64,000 nucleotides of DNA, taken from NCBI RefSeq assembly GCF_907165205.1, contig NC_058189.1, forward strand, positions 40,450,270 through 40,514,269, read 5' to 3'. Below, piece after piece: positions 22,801-33,710 of the stretch (positions are counted from its first letter, which is position 1; each line of letters starts with the position of its first letter). Under the pieces are notes generated by a model. That model saw only the letters and a list, made by a program, of their open reading frames with translations. It was not told the DNA's origin and did not search any database. A program made the position numbers and the translations under genes. Origin of the DNA: Coccinella septempunctata. Its lineage: Eukaryota > Arthropoda > Insecta > Coleoptera > Coccinellidae.

Positions 22801-23512
22801 AATAATCATAATCATTTATCACATCCCATGAGACAAATTTACTTTCGTAATGCCATGCTAGAGAGAAAAGAACAGCAAAAAAGGAAATGAATGAAATTCA
22901 CAAAAAGAAATCCTTAATGACTTTCTTGAACTTAAAATATTCTAGTTGTTCAATTCGCTATAGTAGGTGATTGAAAAGTTTGATTCCAGCGATTTTCGAA
23001 ATTTTGTTTTCTGTAGTATGTAGGCAGATTGAATTCTTAAATCTGGTATCATACTTGATACTTGATATTTGGACCACTTTCACAGCTTATGCATATTTTT
23101 CCGAATGAAAAGCAAGTTGTTGAAGATATATATGCAAGGAAAACAATTACTTAATAAATGTGGGTCTACAGGACTCCCGTGGTGTCAAACCGACAATCAA
23201 GCTCATGATCCTCTTTCGAGAAATAAAAATCTCGCTCTTACCTAGAGAGAGAGAGAGAGCCTTTCCAAAGAATCGTGTTATAATTCATATGGCTGGAGGC
23301 CAAAGAATAAAACACTTCTTCAAAGCCACTGCCAGTATATTCTTGAGCCGTTTTAACGCGATAAATTTAACAACTCATTCGAGTCGAGACAAAGGTGCAC
23401 AGAGATCGCCAGTTCAGCGTGTTATCAACCCCAGAAATTCCACACAATCAGAAGACGTTACTAGAATTTCTTGTTCGAATATGGAGTAGTCTTGTTTTTT
23501 TATTTTTAGTCA
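22799..23512 (-). pseudogene. 5'-truncated LINE 3' end inserted in L4 fragment
   Basis: The minus strand begins (right side) with weakly readable sequence, then encodes NSICLHTTENKISKIAGIKL and KFKKVIKDFF at about 23050-22905, the usual C-terminus of a LINE reverse transcriptase. It ends at 22801 with an imperfect ATT/ATG microsatellite tail. The L4 reverse transcriptase continues on both sides, so this is a later insertion. The part 23061-23512 has no feature that I can identify. Confidence 0.55.
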
Positions 23513-23563
23513 AGTGGGATGTACCCCAGGGTACAGTTCCCGGCCCAATACTCCTCATATATA

Positions 23564-24228
23564 CAAAGTGTTTCAAAACAGGTGACCCCGTCTCTAGGAT
23601 GGCTAGAAATCTGAAAAAAAATTTGTGGTTTGCTCATCAAAACATTTTCGTAATGCCATCAACATAAAGGTCGTTGAAGGAAAAAACTCATACACATTTT
23701 GTACGATTTTGCCGAAGCTACTGGTAATATTGTAAAGAAATTTTATACGAATATGTTTGGGAACCTGAGGCATGCCATAAATTTGTTCTATCTGACTCTC
23801 ATAGAGGGCGCTAGTTCCCACGGTTCGTACCTAGTAGTATTGAACATACCTTTTTTGAAGTCAGATTTATTTTTCGAAATTTCTAATGAACTCAAATATC
23901 ATTCACTTCTACATCAAAAAGGTACACTTGGTAAAACTCGATACTTATGTGTACCGTTTCCTCAATATTTTTATTTGAAAATTATGAAGTAATAACTGAT
24001 GCTGGTATAAAGTAATGTTGAAGTTTTCAATTCTTATTATTATTAGTTAGTTTGCATTTTGTAAATTGAAAATTTTTTGTCGCGTAAATGAGACCCCGTC
24101 AATGAAACCATTACATTCAAAAAAATTGGGATGGCGTTACCAAAATTTTTTACTCGGCGAACCCTAATAATTTTTTTGGTTTTCTTTATCTATCCTACAG
24201 AGGGGGTCAACTTTTTTTGAACACCCTG
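23564..24228. mobile_element. TIR element of the CAGGGTG family
   Basis: 665 bp between TA dinucleotides (23562-23563, 24229-24230). Right end: CAGGGTGTTCAAAAA on the complement. Left end: CAAAGTGTTTCAAAAC, with inverted matches continuing through GACCCC and TAGGAT. The arms are diverged. No transposase was recognised. Both flanks are the same LINE position in opposite orientation. Confidence 0.6.
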
Positions 24229-24230
24229 TA

Positions 24231-24570
24231 TATATTAAGAATAGTATTGTGCCTACAACAATACCAAAGAGTTGATACTCTTTGACAATACCCTGGAGTA
24301 CACCCCACTTGACCACTGCTTCACTACGCACAGAATTATTGATCTTCGTCTGCTGTATCCTATTTGACAAGTAGCTTTCGAACGACATGAGTGCCACGCC
24401 ACTTATTTCTAATTTCTGAAGCTCGTCCAGCATTTTCCTGTACCAAACGTTGTCAAAGCCCTTCTTAAGGTTAACAAACACGCAGAGATTTTTTTTCCAC
24501 TATCAACAGCACCATATATATTCTCCATGAGGTCATTGATGTTAACTGCAATATCCTCCAATAAGATCAA
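24231..24570 (-). pseudogene. LINE reverse transcriptase fragment (family L4), inverted copy
   Basis: On the minus strand: NINDLMENIYGAVDSGKK, then FVNLKKGFDNVWYRKMLDEL (motif A), LSNRIQQTKIN, VKWGVLQGIV and, after a short insertion, TILFLIYT. It is the inverted counterpart of 22500-22800 plus 23513-23563 and ends at the same residue, where the TIR element begins. The motif A Asp is retained, but the YADD box is absent. Confidence 0.7.
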
Positions 24571-24580
24571 AATCCAACTG

Positions 24581-24808
24581 AATACTAACAGTTATGAAAC
24601 CCGAAGGGGGACCACGTACTACTGGGTGCCGAAAGCAAAAAAGAGAATTGTCCAGAGATATTACACTTACCTCGCCCCGCGCATTTACAACGAGACTTCA
24701 AGAGAAATAAGAGAGATCCGGAGTGCAAAGAAAAGAAAATATAAAATCAAAGCGTGTATTTATGAAATGAGGAAACAATATTTCAATTTGTTAATCAATC
24801 CTGAGTAA
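24581..24808 (+). pseudogene. LINE C-terminal fragment
   Basis: An open frame containing YETRRGTTYYWVPKAKKR, then YTYLAPRIYNETSREIREI, the typical C-terminal tail of CR1/jockey-like LINE proteins (Thr-Arg, then Tyr-x-x-Pro-x-Ile-Tyr-Asn). It stops at 24806-24808. It lies directly beside the inverted L4 RT piece but in opposite orientation. It could belong to the same family. Confidence 0.55.
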
Positions 24809-24829
24809 ACGAGAGATAGGAGTATGCAA

Positions 24830-25865
24830 GTGTTGTTGTGCTTCTCTTTGTTTTGTATATTTGTGTGGAAATGCGAATGTTTTGCTTTGTATCATGGAGA
24901 TTTGTCCAACATATTGGCTGCTGTAAATTGTTTTCTTTTGTTTTTGATTATATTTGGTTACGCTGTATAATTAGTAACACATTCTGTCTGAATTTCACCA
25001 GAAATGTTAAGTTCGTTAGTTGTTCATAAATGAGCAGAATTCCAAATTTCTTATTCCCCTTATGGAGTTACTGAAATTGTTCTGAAAAATAATGGCTTGA
25101 ATACAAAATGGCGGTAGGAACGTTGTGGATAAATTCAATGCGTCTCCAGTTTCCGAGCACTCTCGTCGTGCAAATACTCATTCAAAATGAGTTGATTTTC
25201 ATCAAGTGAGAATATTCATACCTACATTCAAGCCGCAGTGCACGTTTCTCGAATGAAAATCAAACATGAATTTAATGAATTCTCTTCAACGAGTCAACAA
25301 GCTATCCTCAAAAATAATTGTTACTACCCTCACGAACTCAAGTTATTTGTCGACTCCTTCTTCATCGTATAAATTCTCAGTAGACGGGATTTTCGAGGAG
25401 TTGAGTGTATTTTACCTTCCTGTCACATTAAATATGCCTTTGAGCTGCTACTCACACACGGTTTCTGCATTTTTTTGGGCATAAAAACAACAAAATATGG
25501 GTTGGAGTTCTCTCACGACGAATCTAGTGACAAAATGGTGATCAAACACTGATAGTTTGAATTTTCTTAATATATTCTAGTTATTCTCCGCATAACTGTT
25601 TCAGTTCTTTCTTCTTAACAATACAGTTCTTTCACTGTATCTTCGCTCGCCAAATGAAACATGCGTTTTACCATTATTACGAATATACAGATTTGAACCG
25701 AAATTGATATTTGGCTCTAGAATAACTTCATTACGAGGATATATTGAAAAATTCTTAGCCTACTATAGAACCAAACAAAACTTCAATGTCAAAATATTTC
25801 ATTACTCAGTATATTCTCCTCTTAATTGGATAAATTTATTAGAGCAAACCTTCAACGTCTCTAGG
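24830..25865. other. no gene recognised
   Basis: GT-rich then AT-rich sequence. The start may be the 3' UTR of the LINE fragment before it. The remainder shows no motifs on either strand. Confidence 0.4.
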
Positions 25866-25869
25866 CCTT

Positions 25870-26865
25870 TCAAAAAAATGTTTCTTCTAGCTCTGCAAAC
25901 CAGACCTCCACAACTTTTATTACCTCCTCGTTGGAAGAAAATTTAGTCTTTTTTGAACTTTTTTTCAGTTGAGGAAAGAAATGATAGTCGGATGGGGCCA
26001 AATCTGGTGAATAAGAGGGATTTTCTAGTAATTCAAACCCTAAATCGCGAATTTTTTGCATGGCAACATGAGATTTGTGTGCAGGGGCGTTTTCCTGCAA
26101 AAACAAAACACCTTTGGATAGCTTTCCGCGTCTTTTCTCTTAAATTTTTTTTCCGTAGAGTGATCAGTAATGTAGAGTAGTAATCTCCGGTTATTGTTCT
26201 ACATTTATCCAAAAAATCAATCATAATTCCTTCATGGCAATTCCAAAAAACTGAAGCAAGAACTTTTCCAGCAGATTTTTGGACACGAAACTTCTTAGGT
26301 CTTGGAGAACTAGAGTGTCGCCATTCCATCGATTGTTGCTTTGATTCTGGATCGTTGAAATGTACCCAAGTCGCATCCATAGTAACAATTCGGTTTAAGC
26401 AGTCTAAATCGTTTTCAAATCAAGCACAGATCGAACGCGATCCTTCTACCCTTACACGCTTTTGGTCAACATTCAAACATTTGGGGACCTTTTTTGCAGC
26501 AATTATTCTCATGTCCAAAGTGACGTGAACTATAAGATGAAAGCGTTCGTATGTATTATTCAGTGCTTTAGATATCCGTTTAAGCCTAATTCGACGGTCT
26601 GATAAAATCATGTCATGAACTGCATCGATATTTTCAAAGACTGAACAGAAACTGGCCTTCCCGATCGGTCATTATCTTTAATGGAAAATTTACCTGTTTT
26701 GAAGCTTGCAGTCCAATTTTTCACGATCGCATACGAAGGACATTGATCACCAAGGGTATTAAGCATATTTTCGTCAATCTGCTTACCTCTTACCCCTTTT
26801 AAATACAGGTACGTGATGATGGCTAGATTCTCCAATTTTTCGATTTTCACAATTTTGGTGGACAT
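25870..26865 (-). pseudogene. mariner transposase, frameshifted
   Basis: A mariner-family transposase on the minus strand spread over several frames. N-terminal helix-turn-helix region: ITYLYLKGVRGKQIDENM and VKNWTASFKTGKFSIKD...DRSGRP. Catalytic domain: MDATWVHF with the first Asp (about 26379), FLQENAPAHKSHV at about 26104, where the expected second Asp is Glu, and NPSYSPDLAPSDYHFFP with the third Asp (about 26020). The order and the D..D(34)D-type motifs fit mariner. At least three frameshifts and the Asp-to-Glu change make it inactive. I could not identify the inverted ends. Confidence 0.85.
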
Positions 26866-26869
26866 CTTC

Positions 26870-27419
26870 TTTCTTTTAATTCATTGTGTAACTACTTTTT
26901 TGACCTCCATCTTCACACTGACACTTCTAATGAGTTATTGTTCGTTGCTATGGTAACTTAATATTATTTTTCATGCATGGAACTAGTCTAGGCTAATTAG
27001 ATATCAATACAAATTCGTAAGTTCGTGCACAATAATGATGTTATCCAGTCATAAGTTTCAGAAATGTTTTTTAGTGAAACAAACTCACGAAATTTTGCAC
27101 ACTTTAATGTAATCACTCTTCAACTATATTTAGTGACATGAGAAACAGAACAAAGACCACCAAGTTTCAAGGAATTTTGGATATATATTTTTTCAAGTCA
27201 AGATACCTAATCATCTGTTTTCACAAAAAAGAGTAATCAATCGATAAATATAACTATATATATTTCTAGATACAATTTTCATTCGATCCTCCTAGAATAA
27301 GTTGTGAAAAACTAATTCAATTCGTTTCTCGGTGGGTAATATTTGGTATTCATCAGAGGCAAAAATGACCGTCGTTGTTATATCCAGGAGGTGGTGGATT
27401 AACTTCGTGCGCTATCCCA
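26870..27419. other. no gene recognised
   Basis: The first ~100 bases are probably the mariner 5' untranslated region and terminus. The rest is AT-rich with no motif. Confidence 0.35.
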
Positions 27420-27545
27420 TCCACTTTCTCAACATAATAATGCAAGACCTCATGTAGCCATTACGTTGACTCATTTTGAGAAAAATCAAGTCGATTTTTC
27501 TTGGCCCCCTAGATCTCCTGATCTTTCACCCATAAAATAAAGACA
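27420..27545 (+). pseudogene. Tc1-like transposase fragment
   Basis: Encodes QHNNARPHVAI, a spacer, then FSWPPRSPDLSPI. This is the second catalytic segment of a Tc1-type transposase, but the catalytic Asp of Asp-Asn-Ala-Arg-Pro-His is replaced by Asn, and a stop follows where the Glu should be. No inverted ends were found. It is an old relic of a family different from the copies at 29.3 and 42.0 kb. Confidence 0.65.
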
Positions 27546-28215
27546 TTCAGGAAAATTGTTGATGCAAATTTCACTGGACCCTTCAGGCAAAAAGTACTCG
27601 TCTAAATAGTGCGATTTTTCGTGAATAACCATCTTCATCATCCTGCTCCTTTCTTCAGCAAAATGAACCCTTTCAATTCGAAAAGTGCCGAAAATGTGCT
27701 TCTTTTCGTGTTTAATCGAAAGGTAAGTGATATCTTACATTCTATATAGGGAATTATGACTAAAGTAGAATAACGAAAGAATAACAGTGTAACTACAAAC
27801 TCTGTATATCAGTCTCCATCGACAAGATGAAACATTTTTCTCGATCAGGAATGGCTGGTCTTTCCATATCTACCCTGTTAAAGTAATAAGAATTTCATAT
27901 CTCCCGATAAACCCCTGGAGCTCAAGATCATCCACGTTATAAAGAAGATTGAATGTGGGTCGAATGCAATTCAGCATTCTTGTACACATCCATTACGATA
28001 ATGAAGCGAAACAGCGTCCGTTACGAATCATAAAAAATCAATCAAGCGTTTCGCTTACCCCGAATCCCGAAGCAATGTATTCTATTCAGGCGTACACCTC
28101 AATCCCTTAGGCTGTGGTTATATTGGAGTTGGCCGGAGTTGCGATGCCAAGATTTCCATATACGCTTGCACTTCAATATAATAAACTTTCTTTACTCTCT
28201 ATTGAGTTCAATACA
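27546..28215. other. no gene recognised
   Basis: No coding motif. Around 28061-28115 (GAATCCCGAAGCA...CACCTCAATCCCTTA) the sequence resembles 34962-35015, which may be a short diverged repeat. Confidence 0.35.
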
Positions 28216-28221
28216 ACAAGA

Positions 28222-29275
28222 CTTATATGGTTTTCCCAACATCGACAAGGACAATATATTCATAAGACCTATAGTTTCATTTTTCAATAGCTTGGCTTAC
28301 AAAACACCTGTGCAAGTTCCTGAATGAAAATGTTGAGTATAACTCCCTCGTATAGCTTGAAGGATTCATCAGATCCTACCAAAAAAATTGAAGAAGTTAA
28401 ACTGGAACATAATAATACTTTGTTGGCCTCTTTTGTTTTAATTAATCTGTTCACTATAGTGCCCTTACCTCAAACATCACGAATATTTAAGAACCGGTTG
28501 ATGCAATCAACGATATCAGATGGGATGAGCAACAGAGTTTACAGACTCGCTAAGTTATCTTTGGAACAAGATTTCTTCAAATAATATAGCAAAATCTACT
28601 TTCAAGAAGACGGTCTTAGTATGGAAGCTTATCTCCTTTGTTTGCAGAGATCTTCATATCTTACATGGAAAAGAACCTCATCCTCACAAGCAACAACCCG
28701 AGCAACAACCCTTACAGACAAAGAGTTGCTTTTTGGTATAGCTATAATCGGTTTTAACGACAATCAGGAGGAATTCAATGGATTTCATGATCGGATACAA
28801 ACTCCACACCAGCATCAATTCCACATTGGAAAAGAATCAGCGGTTGAACTTGTTGGATCTGACCATCCTCAATACCAATCCAAGCCTTTCCTTTGATATT
28901 TTTAAGAAGCTAACTCAGACTCTCTTTTCACAGTGAAGACATACGCTTTCTGCAGTTAAAACCTATATACACGGGAAGTTCCAAACTCCAATAGACAACA
29001 ATAAGATTGAACAAGAAGTGACTACTATCAAACAAATCGCAACTTAAAATGTATTTGAACCATACATAATAGAGAGATTAATTACAAAATACTAAAACAA
29101 ATTAGAGATGGACCAGCAGCTCCAAAACCCAGATAATGGGACAACAATTGCAGAGAACTTGAGTAAAAAGTATAACAGCATCCCTTTCTATGGAAGAATC
29201 TCCCATAAGATAGGCAACTTATTCAAATGGATATTAGAAAAAAATCAGTAGATCAGTGTAAATGGCAACAGGTCT
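28222..29275 (+). pseudogene. second Penelope-like reverse transcriptase relic
   Basis: Reverse transcriptase of a Penelope-like family different from the pair at 14-16 kb. In shifting frames: FPNIDKDNIFIRPIVSFFNS, VKLEHNNTLLASFVLINLFT (the motif A Asp is lost), IYFQEDGLSM, a tract where the YVDD box should be but reads YNRF, then LEKNQRLNLLDLTILNTN and NKIEQEVTTIKQIA. Several frameshifts are present. No GIY-YIG domain is readable before the Tc1 transposon begins at 29280, so the 3' part was lost or truncated. Loss of both catalytic Asp motifs shows long decay. Confidence 0.75.
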
Positions 29276-29279
29276 AATA

Positions 29280-30804
29280 CACTGCGCAAAAAAATTAACA
29301 CACATTCTGAAAATCTCAATTTTAATGAAAGTTAACTCTACATTGACTTTGACTTATTTTTTATGTTCTCTCGGGAAGGTTTTGAACGAAACAAGACACA
29401 TTTAATGGAAGAAAAATTCAGGATTTCACCGTATCTTATGTGAAAGAAGAGAAATGAACAATTTTCAAAATACTGAAATGCTGATAAGTGATTTAATACT
29501 TGGTATTTCCACCCCTTGCGTTAATTACAGCTCGGCAACGACAGTTCATACTCAAAATGAGTGATCTTAAAATGTTCTGATCTAATCCTTCCCATATTTC
29601 TCCGAGTTGGATTCCTAAGTCATTAAGAGTAGCTGGATGATTTTCTGAACTTCTCAGCCTTTTATTGAGGTTGTCCCAAACCTGCTCAATTGGATTGAGA
29701 TCTGCACTTCTTGCTGGCCATTCCATTCGAGAGACTTCAACCTCTTCAAGGTACTCCTGAACGATGCGCGCACGATGGGGTCTGGCATTATCGTCCATAA
29801 AAATGAAATTTTCACCAATGTATGGGGCAAATGGCACTACATGCTCTTCAAGAATGTTCCTTATATACTTATCAGCATTCAAAGCTTCATTATCAACGAC
29901 CACTAGGTCTGTGGCAGCAGTCAAAGATATTCCACCCCATACCATAATCGATGCTCCCCCGAAACCAGTAGTATTCAGGAAATTTAACTGAGCATATCTT
30001 TCATGTGGACGTCTGTATACAAGGGAACGTCGATCACAAAGGTAGAGGCAGAATCTAGACTCATCTGTGAAGAGAACTCTTTCCCAATCGGCCTCTTCCC
30101 AATGGATGTGCTCTCTCGCAAAATCCAAACGCGCCCTTCGATGGGCTGGGGTAAGAGCTGGGCCTCTTGCCGCGACACGGGGCCTTGAATCATATTCTCT
30201 GAAGCCATTTCTTATTGTCTGAGTGCTAATTTGCACCTCAAGAGTTTGCTCGAGCTGAATTTGAAGGAGGCGAGCGGTTGCAAACCGTTGTCTCAACGAA
30301 AAAACTCTCAAGTAACGTACTTGAATGGCAGTTGTTACCCGTGGTCTATCCTGTCCTGGTCTTCGGACATTCATACCTGTCTCCCTGAATCGCTGCAACA
30401 TTTTGGACACACTTGTATGGGAAACTCCAAACCTTTCTGCAATTCTTGTTTATGTCCACCCTTCTTCTCGCAAAACTACCGCTTGGGCACATTCCTCTTG
30501 GGTCAAATTGCGTGTTTCGCGTTGCATAGCGATCGAGTGTAGAAAATCAAACGAAAGAAAAACTATTGATCACTAGAATTGATCGAGAACAACTGATTTC
30601 AGAATGGAGCCAATACATTCAAAATCTGATAATATCATCTTTTTTTATTCCTTCTGGGAAAAAACATCTGTATTGAAGAAAACCGTTGAAAGTGGATAAC
30701 ATATGCATGCATAATTCTGATAAAAATAATTATCATTGAGAACACCTTGAGTTGTAGAATAAATTTGAGATTTCCATAATGTGCGTTAATTTTTTTGCGC
30801 AGTG
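29280..30804 (-). mobile_element. Tc1-like transposon, copy 1
   Basis: A 1525-bp element with both inverted ends (CACTGCGCAAAAAAATTAAC and complement) and TA duplications at 29278-29279 and 30805-30806. It carries one transposase gene on the minus strand. It inserted next to the Penelope relic. Apart from point changes in the gene, it is complete. The second copy at 42025-44891 is very similar. Confidence 0.92.
29493..30527 (-). pseudogene. Tc1-like DDE transposase with one stop
   Basis: A cut-and-paste transposase of 344 residues if read through, the normal Tc1 length. The start is the ATG at 30525-30527 (MQRETRNLTQEECAQ), shared with copy 2. An N-terminal helix-turn-helix (TRIAERFGVSHTSVS) is followed by a second one around STQTIRN. 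The catalytic triad is intact: FTDESRF, FMDDNARPHRA, and LNPIEQVWDNL with 34 residues between the second Asp and the Glu (DD34E). A TAA stop at 30450-30452 replaces a Tyr codon seen in copy 2. From the next Met onward, 305 codons are open. It is therefore an almost intact but interrupted gene. Confidence 0.9.
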
Positions 30805-30806
30805 TA

Positions 30807-31162
30807 TTCATACCGTTGAGGATCGCAACCCTCCTTACACAACATACGCCTAGTCAAGTTTTGCATAGCATCATAAATCATCTGAAGTGTGTAACAAGAA
30901 CAGTGTGTTGCTAGAATTCACTTTCCATGAGAAAAATCTCATAATCTCGTAAATCCTTATTAACTCTAACATGGATAGCTGATGATAAAGAAGTGTGTCG
31001 TTCACTGAAAGTGCAGAAATATTCCAAGTTGATTTTCTTACGAAAATGAAATTTTGACTCAATCTGCTAAACTATTGTCTGACTCACCTTCTTGATGGAA
31101 AATATTTATTCAGAAACAATAATAAGTATCGCCTACCCAAGCCGAAGTTCATTGAGCTCAAT
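30807..31162. other. no gene recognised
   Basis: Sequence between the Tc1 element and the Harbinger MITE. It could contain the continuation of the Penelope relic, but no motif is readable. Confidence 0.35.
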
Positions 31163-31165
31163 TTA

Positions 31166-32120
31166 GGCCCGTAAGATTAATCGTAGTTTAAATCGTAGGA
31201 ATCTCCGATCAAAATTAATCTATGGTTTAAACCGTCGTGTTAAGATCAACTACAAAATGAGAAGAGATTAACTAATCCTGTATAGTTGTCAAAATAGTTG
31301 GCTATTTGAACTAATTGTGACTCATTGGTTGTCATTTCTTAGTTTTATGTGTTAATCTTTGGATCGGTGCTTCTGTCAGACTGCAGCGATCAGTTTATTA
31401 ATTTATTGCGTTCTGTTGTGATCTTTGTATCAGCATTATTATTGAGGTGTGAGGTAAAACCTATGGTTGATACATAGCATTCAGTGCTTCGTTTCTGAAA
31501 ATATCTATATTTAGTATCTAACGAAAGGCAAATTTCGAAGTGGAAATTGCTTTTGAACATAGCAATTCAGAAGATGTGGATTGCAAGTGAGACAAAATAT
31601 GAAATTGAATGTTGATATTTCATCTTGAGGTGGGTTGGCTTATTTTTTTCTCAAAATTACTCTTGCAGATATTTTGGAGATCCAATGAATTCGATATCAT
31701 CTCATTCATCCCAATGATTTTCTCGATCACGGATAATATATGGTCTATCATAATACCTATTGAAATCATTCAACTCGTGCAAGATTTCAATATCTGAATC
31801 CGAATCACTATCATATTCCAATTCCATGTTCATTTTCAAACATTGAATTCAATAATTCTCTAACCGGGAACGCAAACCTGAACACAATTTCTTGAATCAA
31901 AACAAACAAGAAACTTCAAAAACTTCGTAGAAAATAGTTTCATAGAATATATAGGGTTTAATCCTTTTTGGATGGTTTAAACCTACCGCCCCGAAGGTTT
32001 AAACTAATCGATAGTTTAAACCATCTTTGATGGATTAACTATGTTTGATCTTAAGAAATAATCGTTATCCAAAGTTTAAACCTTCATTCTTGGTTTAAAC
32101 TACCATTAATCTTACGGGCC
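31166..32120. mobile_element. Harbinger-type MITE with GTTTAAAC repeats
   Basis: A 955-bp element with TTA duplications at 31163-31165 and 32121-32123. Its inverted ends read GGCCCGTAAGATTAAT and continue through GTAGTTTAAA. The palindrome GTTTAAAC occurs at 31225, 31975, 31997, 32014, 32074 and 32093, with a near copy at about 31189, clustered in the ~150 bp inside each end. A TTA target and short TIRs fit PIF/Harbinger. Clustered subterminal motifs are the usual layout for transposase binding sites. No transposase is encoded. Confidence 0.8.
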
Positions 32121-32123
32121 TTA

Positions 32124-32760
32124 GAGAGATTTTTTTTCAGAAAGTTGAATTCTGGAAACATTGTTATTCTGATTGTTTATGACTCTATGCAAATCTTGAT
32201 GAAGTCATATGTGGTGTGGAGGGTTGCAATTCTCAACGGTATGCTTATTATAGGCCCATTGCCATGAACAGGATGGGCAAAATTCATTGTCTACAGACAA
32301 TATATTTTTTCTAATATTCATTATTTGAAGAAAAAGCTTTTTCTGAAAATCCCAGAGGCACAAGTCAGCAGAAAAAATGTAGCACAATTTTTTCCATGTT
32401 TTCATATGATTCTCCTTTTTCGATTTTCCGGGAAATAAGAGGAAATTTCGGCGAACTCAACTCAATACATAAATAGCAAAATTTGTTTAAGCCATCAAAA
32501 CCCATTTTTTCGAATAGTGCTGGGCGTGACCGGTAATGGCGAGCCTAGTTGAAATGCAATCGCAAAGTCGCTGAGAGCGAAATCAGATTTCACGGGCTGA
32601 ATGTTTCACATCAATAATGGTAGTAATTTGGGAACTAGAGATATCATATCTTCGTATGATACATGAAAACAGAGATAAAAAACCTCAGAAAAAACTCACT
32701 GTTTGCCCGTTTAAGTGTGAATGATAATGAATTTGTGTGAAGAATAAGCTGAAATTATTA
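32124..32760. other. no gene recognised
   Basis: No motif on either strand. ORFs are up to 66 codons and unremarkable. Confidence 0.4.
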
Positions 32761-32829
32761 TATTGAAGGACATCTTCTTCGTAGAATCAAATCCAAAAGC
32801 TTCTTTCCCCTTCTTTCTACCATGATGGT

Positions 32830-33192
32830 TGACGAAGTGAGAATAATCTGAAAACGAAAAAGAAAGAAATAAACGAGGGGGGTATTGAATTTTATACTTC
32901 TCATGAAACAAATTTCGAAATTTGGAACCCACCTCAAAAAAGAATCGGTCACCGAATGAATGCCTTCGAAACCACTCTGAAATTTATATATTCTGCATCT
33001 CTTTACCAAGTGGTCTATAGTTTCTTCTTCTGCGCCACACTCACATCTTGGACCAGAGACAAGAGGATGTCTCTGTCTTGGACTATCAACAGCATTCCAC
33101 ATAAAGAGCATGCTATTACACCGACCATGGCCAGTCCTAGGTCGATTTAGCGTACACCAAATTTTTCTAGGAAGATCAAAGCCAGGGATCAA
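32830..33192 (-). pseudogene. LINE C-terminal domain (family L3)
   Basis: On the minus strand: PGFDLPRKIWCTLNRPRTGH, then GRCNSMLFMWN, then a Cys-rich segment CECGAEEETIDHLVKRC. This is the C-terminal Cys/His-rich tail found in several LINE clades (Arg-Thr-Gly-His-Gly-Arg-Cys followed by Cys-x-Cys-Gly and His-x3-Cys). It lies downstream of the RT of the same family on the minus strand (33711-34793), separated by an inverted segment. The tail after about 32900 has no homology. Confidence 0.7.
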
Positions 33193-33264
33193 ACCTTTAT
33201 TAAAGAAACTACACGAATTTCATTCTGATTGCCAAAATTCTATATGGCTATTAGTCGAATAAAG

Positions 33265-33710
33265 AAAATCATTAGTTCTTTTAATGATGATGTTTTACAA
33301 CATAATTTCAATCCTAAATATCTTGGAATAAAATTAGATTCTTTATTAATTTTAAGGTGCATCTGGAAAGTTTACGTTTGAAATTAAAATCGAGGAACAA
33401 TATACTTCATAAGCTAGCTGGCTGATGCCATCACACATCACAGTTTTTTCCGTTGCTGAGTACTGTTGCTCTGTTTGGTTCAATAGTGCTCACGTCAATA
33501 AAATCGATACTCTACTCAATGATTCCATGAGGATTGTTACTGAAACTATCAAATCTACACCTCTGCATTGGTTACCCGTTCTGTCAAACATCGTACCACC
33601 TCATATTCGCCGACAGGTGGCAGTCTCGGAATAAATTCCATTCCTTCCCAAATTTATTCTCAATTTAATCATACTTACCGGATTCTAGAAGTCCCAGATT
33701 GAAATATCGT
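33265..33710 (+). pseudogene. inverted internal segment of LINE family L3
   Basis: The plus strand encodes FNDDVLQHNFNPKYLGIKL, then, with frameshifts, SVAEYCCSVWFNSAHVNKID, STPLHWLPVLSNI and PPHIRRQVAVSE. This is the part of the LINE that should lie between the RT (33711-34793) and the C-terminus (32830-33192), but in the opposite orientation. The first ~45 bp (TGATGATGTTTTACAACATA and flanks) recur inverted at 33711-33770, giving the segment an inverted duplication at its edges. Confidence 0.7.
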
